DNA of 64,000 nucleotides from Pseudophaeomoniella oleicola (GCA_003868215.1 QWDQ01000007.1:248001-312000); one strand, 5' to 3'; counted from the stretch's first letter, positions 31,356 through 42,074 are shown. A program made the numbers and translations. Notes: generated by a model from the letters alone, not told the origin.

Positions 31356-32792
31356 TCACATAGCAGGTACCCAGCTGACATCCTCCCATCTAGGTGCGCA
31401 TTTGACCTGCTGTGGTGCTGGCTGCCATACAATCGTCTCATTGATGCCTTGGTGTGCTTGTGCTTCCGCTGCAAGTTCCAAGCTCGCTTCCACCGATCCT
31501 CTCACCCGCTTCACTATGATAGACTGTTGATCACTATATCCGACGTTGACGCTCGGTACCACCGCAGTCTTCTGATACCCATGCTTGGCCAAGTCCTTGG
31601 CGAGAAGAGTGGGCTCACCCATGAAACATTCGCCCTCCGTCTCATTACTTGCTCTGAACTGGACCAGATGTTTCATGAAAGGCTCAGCCGAGATCGTCGT
31701 GATGCCATTCCAGCACGCGTAGACCTGAAACGGTTGTCTCGCTTCGAAGCGTTCTTTTGACAAAGGGGAGGACCAGAACAAATTCGCAGCATGTGCCCAC
31801 GATGCATCTTGCGGGATCTCAAAGAAGGTGTCGCCGTCGACGGTGCGACTAACCCATACATCATAGAAGCATTCGGCGTCGTTTATCCAGTCCATCGCAC
31901 ATGCCATATCAATGTTTTGAGTGACTTGCTGGTGGAGGAGTTCAAGGATGTCAATAGGGCACAGGGAAATGTCGTTAATGTAGATGATTTGTGTGTCGGG
32001 GGCATACTCGAGATTCGTGTTGTGGATTAGGGGGAGCAGAGCTTGATTTCTGAGATCAGCGAGCGCGGCGATCCTGTTGACACCGGGGGACTTCGGGCTG
32101 ACTTCGTTGTATGTGAGATAGTATTCAGCTCCAAGAGAAAGTATCTCAGTTTTCAGAGCCTGCAGGATCTCTCGAGTCCCGTCTTCAGAGCGACCTTCGA
32201 CAATGGAAATTGCGCAATTCTCTGGTCCGAGTAAATGGAGTACTTCAACGACAGACCCCAAAAGGCGTGGGAGAAGAGACGCGCACTCGAAAAGATCTAG
32301 TGCGAAGAACCACTTCCGTTGTGTTTTCTTGTCCTTGTTCTCCATCGCGTAAGTATACGTAAGATTCGGCTTGAGATGATCGTATCGGTTCGTCGTTATA
32401 GCGGGACATTCTAGGCTTGGCGACGAGATGCTACTTGGTTTCATGATGGATTGGAGAGCTTTCTTCGTGTCCAAGACAACCTCAACATCAGTCAGGCCTG
32501 GAGGGTCAGCATCATATTTCATGTCCGGAATGACTGGAACAGGAAGTTTGGGTTGAGCTTTGCCGGACTTCGAGATCCCCTGGTCATGAGGCACCCCCTT
32601 AGCATCTTCGATCGTTTTAAGTCCATGACCAGCGGACGATAAGATCTCGCGTAGGTATGGTAGATCCTTTAGGTCGGCGAAATCCTTCTCGGAGAGGATC
32701 TTGCGATTCGAAGAGAGATAGGTGGCCGTCAGCAATAGACAAATGACTACGAGAACGATGACTTGACATATAGAACGAAAGGAGCGCTTCAT
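31356..32792 (-). CDS. CMT1-like alpha-1,3-mannosyltransferase (GT69)
   Basis: A 478-residue type II Golgi-type membrane protein. A single N-terminal anchor (ICQVIVLVVICLLLTATYL, about residues 8-26) follows a short basic cytosolic tail. The lumenal part matches the cryptococcal mannosyltransferase 1 family: CAISIVEGRSEDGTREIL, TQIIYINDISLCPIDILELL with the acidic metal-binding region, MACAMDWINDAECFYDVWVS, and a C-terminal GECFMGEPTLLAKDL. In Cryptococcus Cmt1 transfers mannose in alpha-1,3 linkage. In filamentous ascomycetes the acceptor is not known but is probably a cell-wall or secreted glycan. There is no intron and the length is normal. It is divergent from ureG. Confidence 0.85.
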   Translation of the reverse strand: MKRSFRSICQVIVLVVICLLLTATYLSSNRKILSEKDFADLKDLPYLREILSSAGHGLKTIEDAKGVPHDQGISKSGKAQPKLPVPVIPDMKYDADPPGLTDVEVVLDTKKALQSIMKPSSISSPSLECPAITTNRYDHLKPNLTYTYAMENKDKKTQRKWFFALDLFECASLLPRLLGSVVEVLHLLGPENCAISIVEGRSEDGTREILQALKTEILSLGAEYYLTYNEVSPKSPGVNRIAALADLRNQALLPLIHNTNLEYAPDTQIIYINDISLCPIDILELLHQQVTQNIDMACAMDWINDAECFYDVWVSRTVDGDTFFEIPQDASWAHAANLFWSSPLSKERFEARQPFQVYACWNGITTISAEPFMKHLVQFRASNETEGECFMGEPTLLAKDLAKHGYQKTAVVPSVNVGYSDQQSIIVKRVRGSVEASLELAAEAQAHQGINETIVWQPAPQQVKCAPRWEDVSWVPAM

Positions 32793-33716
32793 CTTGGGAG
32801 CTTCTCAACGGCCTGAGGCTGAGGGTGGCCACGAAGACAAACAACAAACGATCTGTGCACGAAGAAAGAAAAGATGGGGACGTGCAACTTCTCGACATTA
32901 AACCGATATTTACGACCTGGCATTCTGGAATGTAAGGAACGGGACACGCTTGTCAAAGTGCCTTTGTCTATCGTTGTTGGGGTCCCTTTGAGGGTGTCTC
33001 CCTTGTTCCGTTTTCGGATACATCAACTGGGGCGGTCTCTCTTCCATCATCAAATATTGCTTCGAGGCTTACCATGAAAGATGGTGGTCAGGGAGGAAGC
33101 CCCTTGCGAAAAGCCCTAACGTTACTAAAGGCTCTCGATTGCGGAATCTCGTCAGAAAATGGATGTGATATCGATGAAATTACTGTCAAGGGCAGACACG
33201 CGTGTAACCTGGTGGCGGGATCCTTGCATAACACCAAGAGAGGAGTTTATGATCCTGCCGTGTAGTTACGAGATGCTACGTGTAAGAAGTCTCAATCTCA
33301 AAAGAATGCTGATTGTAACTTTGTCGTACTGTAACTCTGTTCACATTGGCCGGAACAGTACCATGGTTTCTCGAGGGTGGTAAACGGATTATCGGGTTTG
33401 AAGGGTGTAAATCAATGGGAGCCTGACTCTACTGTAATAGTAATATTACCCTGTGGGACAGGCCTCACAGGACAAGGGAAGGCAAAGGCAAAGGCAAAGG
33501 GAAAGGGAAAGGGAAAGGGACGGCGCCTCAATAACTTCCCCACTGACCCCGCACTTCAGAAGCTCTCACTTCCATTGCGACGGGACCGTCCCGCAGACAG
33601 CAATCGGTTCCCGATGGCTCTCTGTGGGCTGTGGTAGTATTACTTAACGGCATCTTGATCGTTGCTGCACGTCCTTCAATCCTGACCTATAGAGGTAACT
33701 AGTCTCCCGGAGGACC
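32793..33716. promoter_or_regulatory. Divergent promoter region of the CMT1-like gene and ureG
   Basis: 924 bp. It contains a pure-purine hexamer repeat at 33475-33520, about 200 bp upstream of the ureG ATG. No gene was recognised; short frames here lack family resemblance. Confidence 0.45.
33475..33520. repeat. Tandem GGCAAA/GGGAAA hexamer repeat
   Basis: About three GGCAAA copies grade into about three GGGAAA copies. The plus strand is almost entirely purine. Confidence 0.9.
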
Positions 33717-34639
33717 ATGGCAGCTCCCCCGCATGTGCACTCCCACGAGGGTGGCCTGAGCCATTCGCACGATCACCCCAACGGTTTTTCTGCCGCTGAG
33801 CATGGCCATTCCCATGAGATCTTAGATGGCCCAGGCTCCTACGTACATCGTGAAATGCCGCTGAGTGCAGGACGTGATTGGAAAGACAGAGCTTTTACTG
33901 TGGGTATTGGAGGGTGAGTTACAATATGCAGGAGCTCTCTTCATGCAGCGCCAGACTAATCGAGTCTGATCTTTGTAGGCCGGTAGGCTCTGGAAAGACA
34001 GCTTTGATGCTTGCACTCTGTCTGGCTTTTCGTGATGAATACAACATCGCCGCTGTGACTAACGACATCTTCACTCGCGAAGATGCTGAGTTCCTTACCC
34101 GTAACGCTGCCTTGCCACCGGAGCGCATTGTGGCAATCGAAACAGGCGGATGCCCTCATGCAGCCGTTCGTGAAGACATCTCCGCGAACTTGCTCGCTCT
34201 GCAGACTCTCCACCAACAGTTCCAGACTGATATTCTCCTCATCGAGAGTGGCGGAGACAACCTGGCAGCAAACTACTCAAGAGAGTTGGCAGACTTCATC
34301 ATTTATGTCATCGATGTCGCCGGAGGAGACAAAGTGCCCAGGAAGGGAGGACCGGGAATAACGGGCTCGGATCTATTAGTCGTCAATAAATGTGATCTTG
34401 CGGAAGCAGTGGGTGCCGATCTTGGGGTTATGGAAAGAGACGCCGGAAGAATGAGGGAGGGTGGCCCAACAGTTTTTGCTACCATAAAGGCTGGGAAGGG
34501 CGTTGAACATATTTGTAACATGATATTGAGCGCATGGAAGGCGAGTGGTGCGTACGAAGAGTCTCATAAACGCTGGCAGCATGGTCAGGGAAGAGGGACC
34601 GGCAAACCAGGAGAGAACGGTATCGGAGGTGATGTATAG
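33717..34639 (+). CDS. ureG: Urease accessory protein UreG
   Basis: SIMIBI-class GTPase that delivers nickel to urease, so it supports use of urea as a nitrogen source in the cytosol. Exons are 33717-33913 and 33979-34639; the intron is 65 nt and the product 285 residues. Residues 6-33 are histidine-rich ([20 protein letters not shown]), a likely nickel-binding tail known from plant and fungal UreG. The P-loop GPVGSGKTA (66-74) is split by the intron and restored by splicing. Further motifs are ETGGCPHAA with the metal-binding CPH, ESGGDN, and NKCDLAE for guanine recognition. The C terminus is a basic, glycine-rich extension. Confidence 0.95.
33914..33978 (+). other. Intron of ureG
   Basis: 65 nt, donor GTGAGT, acceptor TTGTAG. 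It sits inside the P-loop codons. Confidence 0.9.
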
Positions 34640-34908
34640 GAGCTCTGGGTTGCAATAAGCACGAAATGTACCCATATATTGGTTACGCCATGAACGTTAT
34701 TCATTTGATTGATTCCACATAGCTCCTAATATTTACAGAATGCGAAAGGCTTTACCATCCACAGCTTTGAAACGTCGTAGGTTAGTAGCCGTGACCACCT
34801 CATCTCCAACCGCCCAATACATGATAATGAAACAACTTCGATATACGGTATGTGCTCAAAATCGTGTCACGTTTGATATCAGCTGATGCTGCTCTGAACT
34901 CTGAATTT
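34640..34908. other. Short convergent spacer
   Basis: 269 bp between the 3' ends of ureG and the PFK-2/FBPase-2 gene. Nothing recognisable beyond 3' flanks. Confidence 0.45.
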
Positions 34909-37582
34909 TCAATGAGGAACTGGATCTGGCCCAGGTACTTCAGAGTGAACGGCCGCGCTTCCCTTTCCTCTCCATGTACTGACTGCTGGGATATCGGCTT
35001 TGAATCTCTGTTCATCTGTACCATATGCCCGAGGCGACAGTTTCATCAGTGTGTGCAGGGGGACCTCCATCCAGGGGGAATCACTCTGCTTAAGGTCCAT
35101 AAAATACGCATAGATGCATCTAATGATCGCTTGATGTGTGATGATCAGGACGTCCTCCGACCTTTCCAATTCCATTATGATGGGCTCAAGTCGAATCACG
35201 ACGTCACGGTAGCTCTCACCACCACGATAGCGGTAGTTGTACTTGTCCTCATCCCGGGCCTGAAAGTCCTCGGGATATTCTTGTTCAATCTCGGCATAGG
35301 TCATTCCATCGCAGACTCCTGAATCGAGTTCGTCCAAGGCTTTCCATTCAAGATGGTCAAATCTCATCTCATTGACGACATGCTGTGAAGTTTGAATCGT
35401 GCGTTGAAGGGTCGACGTCCACACAGTTAGCTTAGTATCGGGCGGAACCCCTGACTTGCGAATGAGATCAGGCAGAGCCTTGGCGTAAGCTTGACCTCGG
35501 GGCGATAAACTCGCATCGCCACCGAGCTTGCCCTCCAGATTATACATAGATTCTCCATGCTGCAGTGCTTCAGTAATCGACTAGGGCAATGAGGGATTCT
35601 CACTTACTCTGGAGAGCCAGATTGACCTTGGTTTAATATGCAGGACCGTGAGGTAATAGACAAGCCGGCTCGAAAGGTAGTCTTTGATTTGGTTGATGAT
35701 CACGCTATGCCCGACGTTGACCAATTTGACGTATGGATAGTCCTTCTCTGATTCATCGATGCTCTCGTAGACCTTTTCATAATTGGCAATCCGGTTCCTG
35801 AAGTCCCTTGCTGCTGACTCGGGGTCTTGACCGGCATAATCGGGAGAAGTAGTTTTCACTTCCATGATGTTCGCCATGATCAAGCTTTCATCGTCGCATT
35901 TCGATTCCACAAAGAGGACGTCAATACTGGAGGCTGAAAGAACCTCGTGTATCCACTTTCTCCTTTCCTTTGTAGAGTTTGTAGCATCGAGGATCGCTAC
36001 GGTCCCTCTCTTGAGTTTGAACCAGAGTAGCATGTCCTCGACAGCAGCAGTGGCAGCTGCTCTCCGCGCAGTCTCGCCAGCTTTGTTCCTAACATCAAAG
36101 AACGAAGCGTCCGGCTTCAAATTGCATTTTCTCCGATAAGTGCCCACGTTGAACACTTCTGCGTCTATGGATATCCATTTGAGGTATCGTTTGACTGTAA
36201 ACGTCAGTACTCCAGCGGCTTTTGAATCGTCCACTCAAACTGACCTTTCCCTGCGATCAAACTCTTTCCTCTCGCTGGCAGACCAACCATAACAACACAT
36301 AAACGCATATCATCGCTCTGCAGGTGAAAAAAATAGAGTTAGACCGTGTCCTTGGAACGCTTGTGCCTCGATGGAATCTATGACAGAATATGTGGCTAAA
36401 CAGGATACCAATGGGTAGAAGGAAATGACCATCTTTCAACAACGAAACAATAATCGCTGGTGAGAAGCATGCAGATACATGATTTGGCAAGACAGGGTTT
36501 GTGAAGCTCTATGACGGGTTGCAATAAAAAAACATAGGGAAAAGTACCACGCCATTCAATCCCCGTCGACATCGTTTGCACTGCTGGCCCTTTTGCTCAC
36601 ACTCGATAGGCTTCATGAATGGCACGGGCATGGCGACAAAGTAAATGACTCGTGCTTGGAAGCAAGCTTTCCCCGGACGTTATCCCCACGATGGATATAT
36701 CTGTTATCTGGATCCCCCGGCTCGGAATACCCGCAGAGCAGCAGACGGCTCCACGCGACCAGTGACGGTAAGGACACGAGTATATCCGGGGATTGCCGAG
36801 CGACATGGACCAAGGCGCCTCGGAGGCACATAAAGTCCGATCACCCCCAGCCACATGCAACAGAGTCAATCGTCAGAGGGCTACTTTTACAAATCACGAC
36901 CACTTCGGGAGTTTTCGAGAAAGTGGTCTGATCGTTCGCGACTCCGGTCAGTTTCGTAAGATCGGGAACCCTCGCAGTGGGCAGTCCCGCAATTGGCTGG
37001 AGCGCCCCACAGTACAGAGAATTGGGACTCTTAATAGCCGACAAGTCTGGAGTTGCGATTCCAGATTACCCCAGGCAATATTGCACTGATGGTCGGCTAT
37101 TGGACCTAACCTAGGCTTGTATGCCCCATGCATGCGAGGCAGGGGTGTCTGGATGAACAAGTCTGCTATCCATTCGCTCCCGTGATACTGATCGAAATAC
37201 GGTAATGTCTGATTTGATTCGTCGAAGGGCTTCGAGACATACTGCAAAATGCTGGTTGTGATCAAATTCGCACGGGTGATGACAATGCGTCTTCTCTGAG
37301 GGCCAGGATCGCGTTCTCTCGTCCCACGAGGGGCCAATGCAAAGGACCAGCAGTGCTTCCTCCAGGCTTCCCCGAGCCGCAGGGACCCATAGTTGGTCGA
37401 TGGTGGACAAAACAGCACACAAGAAGCATGAATAGAGAAGCAATGTAGTCAATCAAGCAATGAAACAAATCACTTACACTGGCCGAAAAAATCCTCGTTG
37501 AAGCTCGCCGTCTGCCACTCCCAAACTTTTTTGATTCATGGGCTACGCCGGTAGCGATTGGGCTCGCTTGAATAAAATCCAT
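34909..37582 (-). CDS. 6-phosphofructo-2-kinase / fructose-2,6-bisphosphatase
   Basis: A bifunctional enzyme that makes and destroys fructose 2,6-bisphosphate, the main allosteric signal for glycolysis versus gluconeogenesis. Exons on the minus strand are 37582-37478, 36317-36245, 36194-35608 and 35559-34909. The introns are 1160, 50 and 48 nt. The product has 471 residues. The kinase P-loop GLPARGKS is at 47-54. The phosphatase half has the catalytic RHGES (255-259, split by intron 3), E332 in LDELDSG and H397 in ITHQAI. Length and layout are closest to yeast Fbp26-type enzymes. The 35-codon first exon (MDFIQASPIATGVAHESKKF...) is inferred from a GTAAGT donor, a matching phase and a strong CTAAC branch before exon 2. 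If it is wrong, translation could begin at the ATG for M39 in exon 2. Confidence 0.85.
35560..35607 (-). other. Intron 3 of the PFK-2/FBPase-2 gene
   Basis: 48 nt, donor GTAAGT, acceptor CTGCAG, phase 0. It falls between R255 and H256 of the phosphatase RHGES motif. Confidence 0.9.
36195..36244 (-). other. Intron 2 of the PFK-2/FBPase-2 gene
   Basis: 50 nt, donor GTCAGT, branch TACTGAC, acceptor TTACAG. Confidence 0.88.
36318..37477 (-). other. Proposed 1160-nt intron 1 of the PFK-2/FBPase-2 gene
   Basis: Donor GTAAGT at 37477, branch TCTAAC, polypyrimidine tract and CTGCAG acceptor at 36318. No additional exon, mobile element or long coding frame was found inside. It is the longest intron inferred in the window. 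Confidence 0.65.
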
Positions 37583-38356
37583 CCTTACTGAGGATGTCGG
37601 TAAAGAGGAGCAACTTGAAAGCCTGTCGTTGTGATCGTTCTCGCTCGAGCTCTAGATTCTCTTGGATCACGAGTCGATAGGCGATTCTGGTCTGGTGATT
37701 TGGAAAATCTGGCGAGTTGTACGACAGGGTGATAGTACGGAGAAAACAGCGTAGGCTTTGCTCACTATTTTGAATGAGGTGAAGAAGAAAGGCCGGCTGC
37801 AGGTCTGACGAGGGACCAACAGGTGATTTTCACGAGAGCGATGGTGGCTGCCAGGACGTAATCAATGCAAATCAAAAACTGTACGGGGGTACAGAATACT
37901 GATGTCGAAAGAGTGGACGAACGTAATGAACGGAAAGGCCGATAAGCGAGCTCTTTTTCTTGGTAACCTGGAAGGTATCCATTACTTTACAGTAACGTTA
38001 TAAATTACTTGGTATTTCCGATTCCGATGACCCCAGCGTGGGGCTCCGGTGTGCCGGGGCTCCAACACTATTTACCTACTGCGTAACCTTCCTACCTTCC
38101 TACCATATCAGATAGATCCCTACATCTATTGTTATCGGTGCAGCACGGTTCTCACTACTGAAGATAATCTAGATAGTAGTCAATGGGTCCCCACGGGTTG
38201 CAAGATGATTAATTCAGTGCTATCAGCCTACACATTACAAAGGGCCGGAGTCTGTTATACATCCAACTGCAGGAATCTCTTTCTCTCTCTCTAGCTCGTC
38301 CGTCTTGACAAGTTGCACTTTCTGCCTGTGCGCCTGTTGAGGTGCTGCTTATTCAG
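37583..38356. other. Spacer between the Zn2Cys6 gene and PFK-2/FBPase-2
   Basis: 774 bp on the upstream side of PFK-2/FBPase-2, so it carries that promoter. It also holds the 3' flank of the zinc-cluster gene. No gene is visible. Confidence 0.45.
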
Positions 38357-40018
38357 CTATTCCCTCAGAGCTTGATGAAGTAAGCTATCGAGCAACAGCA
38401 GCTCACTGTCAGCCCTGATGTGATCCCCTCTGCGTCCGGCGGCTTCGACAATAGCCTTGACCACCCCGTGAGCTTCATATTCTTTTGCGCACAGCCTGCA
38501 AAGAGCGAGACCACACCCAATAGATTCCATTCCATCTATCATATCTTCACCCCATTTATTGGTCAGTTGGCTTCGAGAACAAGTGTAGTATGCTGGAGCG
38601 ATGCATACCGCACACTCTGGGACGAGCGCCTCCAGCGTGTCGAGACTTTGGTCAAAAATATATTGAATGTCCCTATCGGCAGGCTCTTCTCCGAAACCTC
38701 CGAGTTCAGAGTGGTCAATTGGCGACAGATGGCCGTGAGCACAGTTGCTGATATGCAACTTCTCCAACGCGCAAGAAATGCACATTCTTGTTTGTTCCGC
38801 CCCTCGTGCCCGAGGTCCTGCGCCCGTTTCCTCATATGCAGAGCTGCCCGGATAAATAAAGACCTCTATCTTTGCGTGCGTGTGACCAAACATGCCATAT
38901 TTATGGTCGTGATGAAAATGGCATGGTGCCTCGTCAGTCGGCTCATGCTTGAAATTGACAGGATGCACCCATGGCGTCTCGATAACTCTCACCATACCTT
39001 CGCAAACTGCGGGTTCCACCTGTTTCGCTCTAGGAACGATAGTCTTGACGTCTGTGGTCTCCTTTGCGCCGCTCACTTCCAAATCTTGCAAAGGTATGAA
39101 TGCACAGCTTGCCTGAGTCCGGATACAACGATAGCATGGACCTCCCTGACTGAATGCCTTTAATGAACACTTCTTCTTGGCTTTCCGACAAGGCTCGCAG
39201 CTTAAGAACGCCCTGTAGCGGGGATCATGATCGATGTCGTTATCTAAGACGACCATCGGAGCACCAGCATTCTCGGTTTTCCTGTTATCTAAAGATGGAC
39301 CGCAATTGCACCTCGCCTTGTGGATAGTGCAGTCTGGGCAAGGGTGCTCATAAAGATGGTCCTTGAAGGTGTACTCCTCGCTTAGCCTGAAGGGATTCTT
39401 GCAATCCATTTGCTTACAAGGCTTGTTGGAACTGATGTCTGATCCGTTGTTCCTCGTGGCCTTTCTGTGCTCGTGATTTGGTCGAGAACTTGGAATGGAC
39501 TGTGAGTACGTTGGTGCCATTGCTGACCGTTTGGAGAAAGACCCCCCTGCAAGACCCCATGAACTTGGTTGCTCCTCTTCGTCATAGTCAATTACGACGC
39601 CCTCATTGCCCTTTCCTTCACCTTGCTGGTCTAGGTTGCGTAGAAAAGCGGTGCCAGCTGATGTCTTGAATTTTAACGTCACACTCCCAAATTTATGTCT
39701 CGCGCGCTTAGCCGGTCTTGCGCTGTTCAATTGTACGGAAAGCCCGCGTGCCTCGTCATGTTTGCGCTTCTTGGCCGCAGTTGTGACCCTAGGGCGTCGT
39801 AGCCGCTGACTGCAATAATCACCACTTTCGTCATGATCTACCCAAGATCCAGCTGAAATGATGCGAGAGACATGCCGTGATCGACCAGATCGAAGTGAAT
39901 ACTTTGAAGTGAGGAATTGTTCAAGGTTCGGTGAGACTAGGCCACGCCGAGCGAGGTACTCCTCGGATGCTCGGAAAGTCAAAAGAGCTTCCTCAAGTCG
40001 ATTTATGGAATACCGCAT
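38357..40018 (-). CDS. Zn2Cys6 zinc-cluster protein with extra cysteine clusters
   Basis: A 553-residue single-exon nuclear protein, probably a transcription factor. The fungal zinc cluster CEPCRKAKKKC-SLKAFSQGG-PCYRCIRTQASC lies unusually far in, at about residues 274-305; most family members have it near the N terminus. Just before it (about 201-239) is a second cysteine group with CPDCTIHKARCNC. The C-terminal 150 residues contain three further pairs (MCISC, CAVC, ALCRLC) with a histidine-rich patch (CHFHHDHKYGMFGHTH) ahead of them. The N-terminal 170 residues are basic with bipartite nuclear-signal-like runs. No fungal-specific TF middle-homology domain was recognised. The first ATG in frame is at 40018. 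Targets are unknown. Confidence 0.75.
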   Translation of the reverse strand: MRYSINRLEEALLTFRASEEYLARRGLVSPNLEQFLTSKYSLRSGRSRHVSRIISAGSWVDHDESGDYCSQRLRRPRVTTAAKKRKHDEARGLSVQLNSARPAKRARHKFGSVTLKFKTSAGTAFLRNLDQQGEGKGNEGVVIDYDEEEQPSSWGLAGGSFSKRSAMAPTYSQSIPSSRPNHEHRKATRNNGSDISSNKPCKQMDCKNPFRLSEEYTFKDHLYEHPCPDCTIHKARCNCGPSLDNRKTENAGAPMVVLDNDIDHDPRYRAFLSCEPCRKAKKKCSLKAFSQGGPCYRCIRTQASCAFIPLQDLEVSGAKETTDVKTIVPRAKQVEPAVCEGMVRVIETPWVHPVNFKHEPTDEAPCHFHHDHKYGMFGHTHAKIEVFIYPGSSAYEETGAGPRARGAEQTRMCISCALEKLHISNCAHGHLSPIDHSELGGFGEEPADRDIQYIFDQSLDTLEALVPECAVCIAPAYYTCSRSQLTNKWGEDMIDGMESIGCGLALCRLCAKEYEAHGVVKAIVEAAGRRGDHIRADSELLLLDSLLHQALRE

Positions 40019-41165
40019 TGCTGCGTCGTCGCCTTCGTCCAAGCTTCCTCATTGACTGGAAGTGCCTGACGTAAGTGTGACAAGTGCCCTTGAGATTTGT
40101 TCACTACACATCCGACCTCCTAATCGTGATTATCGCTGAGGGCGGGTTTCAAGAGTCGATTCATATAGAAAGAAACTAGACGATCGAGGAGTCTGGCAAG
40201 CGGATAGACGCTTTCAATCTTGAGATATTAAACAGCCTGAAAACCAATAGAGCCTCTGCCCGTTGACCCAATGGCTGACCTGCAGGCCTACTTAGACAAG
40301 ATTCTATTGAGGTGATGTAGCTGACGGATGAATGGCGCTGTCTGCACACCACCTCGTTCATTATCATAGTCTTCGTGCGAAGATATGGACTATCTGGATC
40401 GATCGAGCAAGGTCTAAGGAGGATCCATTGACAAGATTGCGGTTTTAGATGCCTTCAGCAAATGGGTAGCATGAGTATCCTCATGCGTTGAATGAACTCG
40501 CTCTGACCGAAGGCCTCTTAGACGTTTGTAATGGTATGACCCAGAGGATAAGGACACATAGACATCAAATGAGAACGGACGTCAATGAGAACGGAAATGC
40601 TAAATGCAGGACATATACTGTGAGAGCTGCTCTCAGTATAAGTTTCAGTCAGCTCTGAGAAAGTAGGATCCGCTCAGGCACGCGGGCATTAGTGTCAACG
40701 GAGTATGAGGAATCAGAAAGCTGCATTGATCTTTGAGAACTGATATATCAAGATAACATCGAGGAAGATCCGAAGTGAGGTGAGCTGCAGTCAAGAAGAT
40801 AGAAGGGCCATTGGTAATTCAACGGAGTATGTCAACTTACATTGACGTGTATGCATCTTAAGTTTTGTCCCTACAAATGTTGACATGGAAGTGGCTGACT
40901 TTGAAGGAAGTTGTCTGCTTGTGTCTCGAATGAGATGAGGCTGGTGATTAATATATTAGTATGATAAGAAGTCCCAAAAGCCTTGGCGTAGAGAACCAAT
41001 TTGTAGAACTGTCAATCTCAAATGAAATTGTAGTTCATCAACGGCCATCCGCTCCGATTGTCCAGAGCAGACTTCGTGCTGCGAACCATGATCAAGAGCG
41101 CCGTAAAATGACAATGCTATGATATCTGGAGGCTGGTATGAAACCTCAACACAGCTCGTTGTTCG
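40019..41165. promoter_or_regulatory. Divergent spacer of the Zn2Cys6 and histidine phosphatase genes
   Basis: 1.1 kb without a recognisable gene; it must contain both promoters. Confidence 0.45.
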
Positions 41166-42074
41166 ATGAAATTATATCTCATCCGCCATGGCGAGACCGA
41201 ACACAACGTCCAAGGCCTTCTGTATGTTCCTGAACTTGTGGCCGGCTTCATAGTACTGATTGTGTTTAGTGCCGGTGTGACAGACTCGCGCCTGACTAGC
41301 CATGGAGTGCTCCAGATCCAGCGACTCGGTGAATACTTTTCGAAAGAGTTACGATTTACACAGATATTCTCGTCCGACCTCCAACGCGCAAAGATGACAG
41401 CTGAAGCAATACGAGATGCTCAACTCAAGAGACATTCGGCCGCCGAAAACACTTTGGAGGTTATACCCTTGAGTGTACTCCGAGAACAAGATTTTGGCTC
41501 ATCTGAGTGTCTGCCGTGGGCTTCGAAAGCCGCGAACAGCGACGTATCCCCTGATGCTACAGAACCAGGTTTCAAACCGAAAGAGACAAAAGACGCAATG
41601 CGATATAGAGCAGAGGACTTCCTGAACGATTACCTCACCCCATTACTGTACCTCGATACAGTCGCTACGGAGACGATCGCGGTAGTGTCACATGGACTGT
41701 TTCTCTCGACGCTTTGGAAAGCTCTGTTGTCAAGGTTGCCTCCACAGTCAATGCGTCTCATGCCCGAACTTGGTCCTCGTAGTGGCACTCGGCCTCTAGA
41801 ATATTTACCAGCTTGGTCGAACACGGGTTACCTGGAGCTTCATTTCCATCCAAATCCCCAGGATAAAACTCCCGCGGATAATTCGACAACCACCGAAGCC
41901 CATGTCTCCCCCAAATGGATTGGATGGAATGTGGATATTGTGACGGTCAATGGTAAGGAGCACCTGAGTAATCTGAAGAGGACTCGTGGTGGTCTGGGGA
42001 GCGTCACTTACGACGCTCGCCAACGAAAGCTGGAAGGATTCTTCAAGAAGCCAAAAGTTGACGATATCTCCTGA
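41166..42074 (+). CDS. Histidine phosphatase family (phosphoglycerate mutase-like) protein
   Basis: A 286-residue protein of histidine phosphatase branch 1. The start MKLYLIRHGETEHN holds the catalytic RHG. SSDLQRAKMTAEAI is the second phosphate-pocket arginine region, and AVVSHGLFLSTLWKALL holds the second catalytic histidine. Exons are 41166-41221 and 41270-42074. The 48-nt intron 41222-41269 (GTATGT...TTTAG) restores NVQGLLAGVTDSRLTSHG. The intron is a multiple of three and lacks stops, so the unspliced frame stays open. The C-terminal 80 residues are a basic extension, not part of the core fold. The substrate cannot be told: members act on sugars, nucleotides or proteins. Confidence 0.85.
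   Translation: MKLYLIRHGETEHNVQGLLYVPELVAGFIVLIVFSAGVTDSRLTSHGVLQIQRLGEYFSKELRFTQIFSSDLQRAKMTAEAIRDAQLKRHSAAENTLEVIPLSVLREQDFGSSECLPWASKAANSDVSPDATEPGFKPKETKDAMRYRAEDFLNDYLTPLLYLDTVATETIAVVSHGLFLSTLWKALLSRLPPQSMRLMPELGPRSGTRPLEYLPAWSNTGYLELHFHPNPQDKTPADNSTTTEAHVSPKWIGWNVDIVTVNGKEHLSNLKRTRGGLGSVTYDARQRKLEGFFKKPKVDDIS
41222..41269 (+). other. Stopless 48-nt intron in the histidine phosphatase gene
   Basis: Donor GTATGT, acceptor TTTAG; 16 open codons. It lies shortly after the catalytic RHG motif. Confidence 0.85.

Noticed and set aside
31290-31760. 156-codon frame antisense to the CMT1-like gene
   Set aside because: It mirrors conserved mannosyltransferase sequence; no independent evidence.
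38420-39163. 247-codon frame antisense to the Zn2Cys6 gene
   Set aside because: It is a shadow of a real, motif-bearing gene on the other strand; its peptide has no family resemblance.
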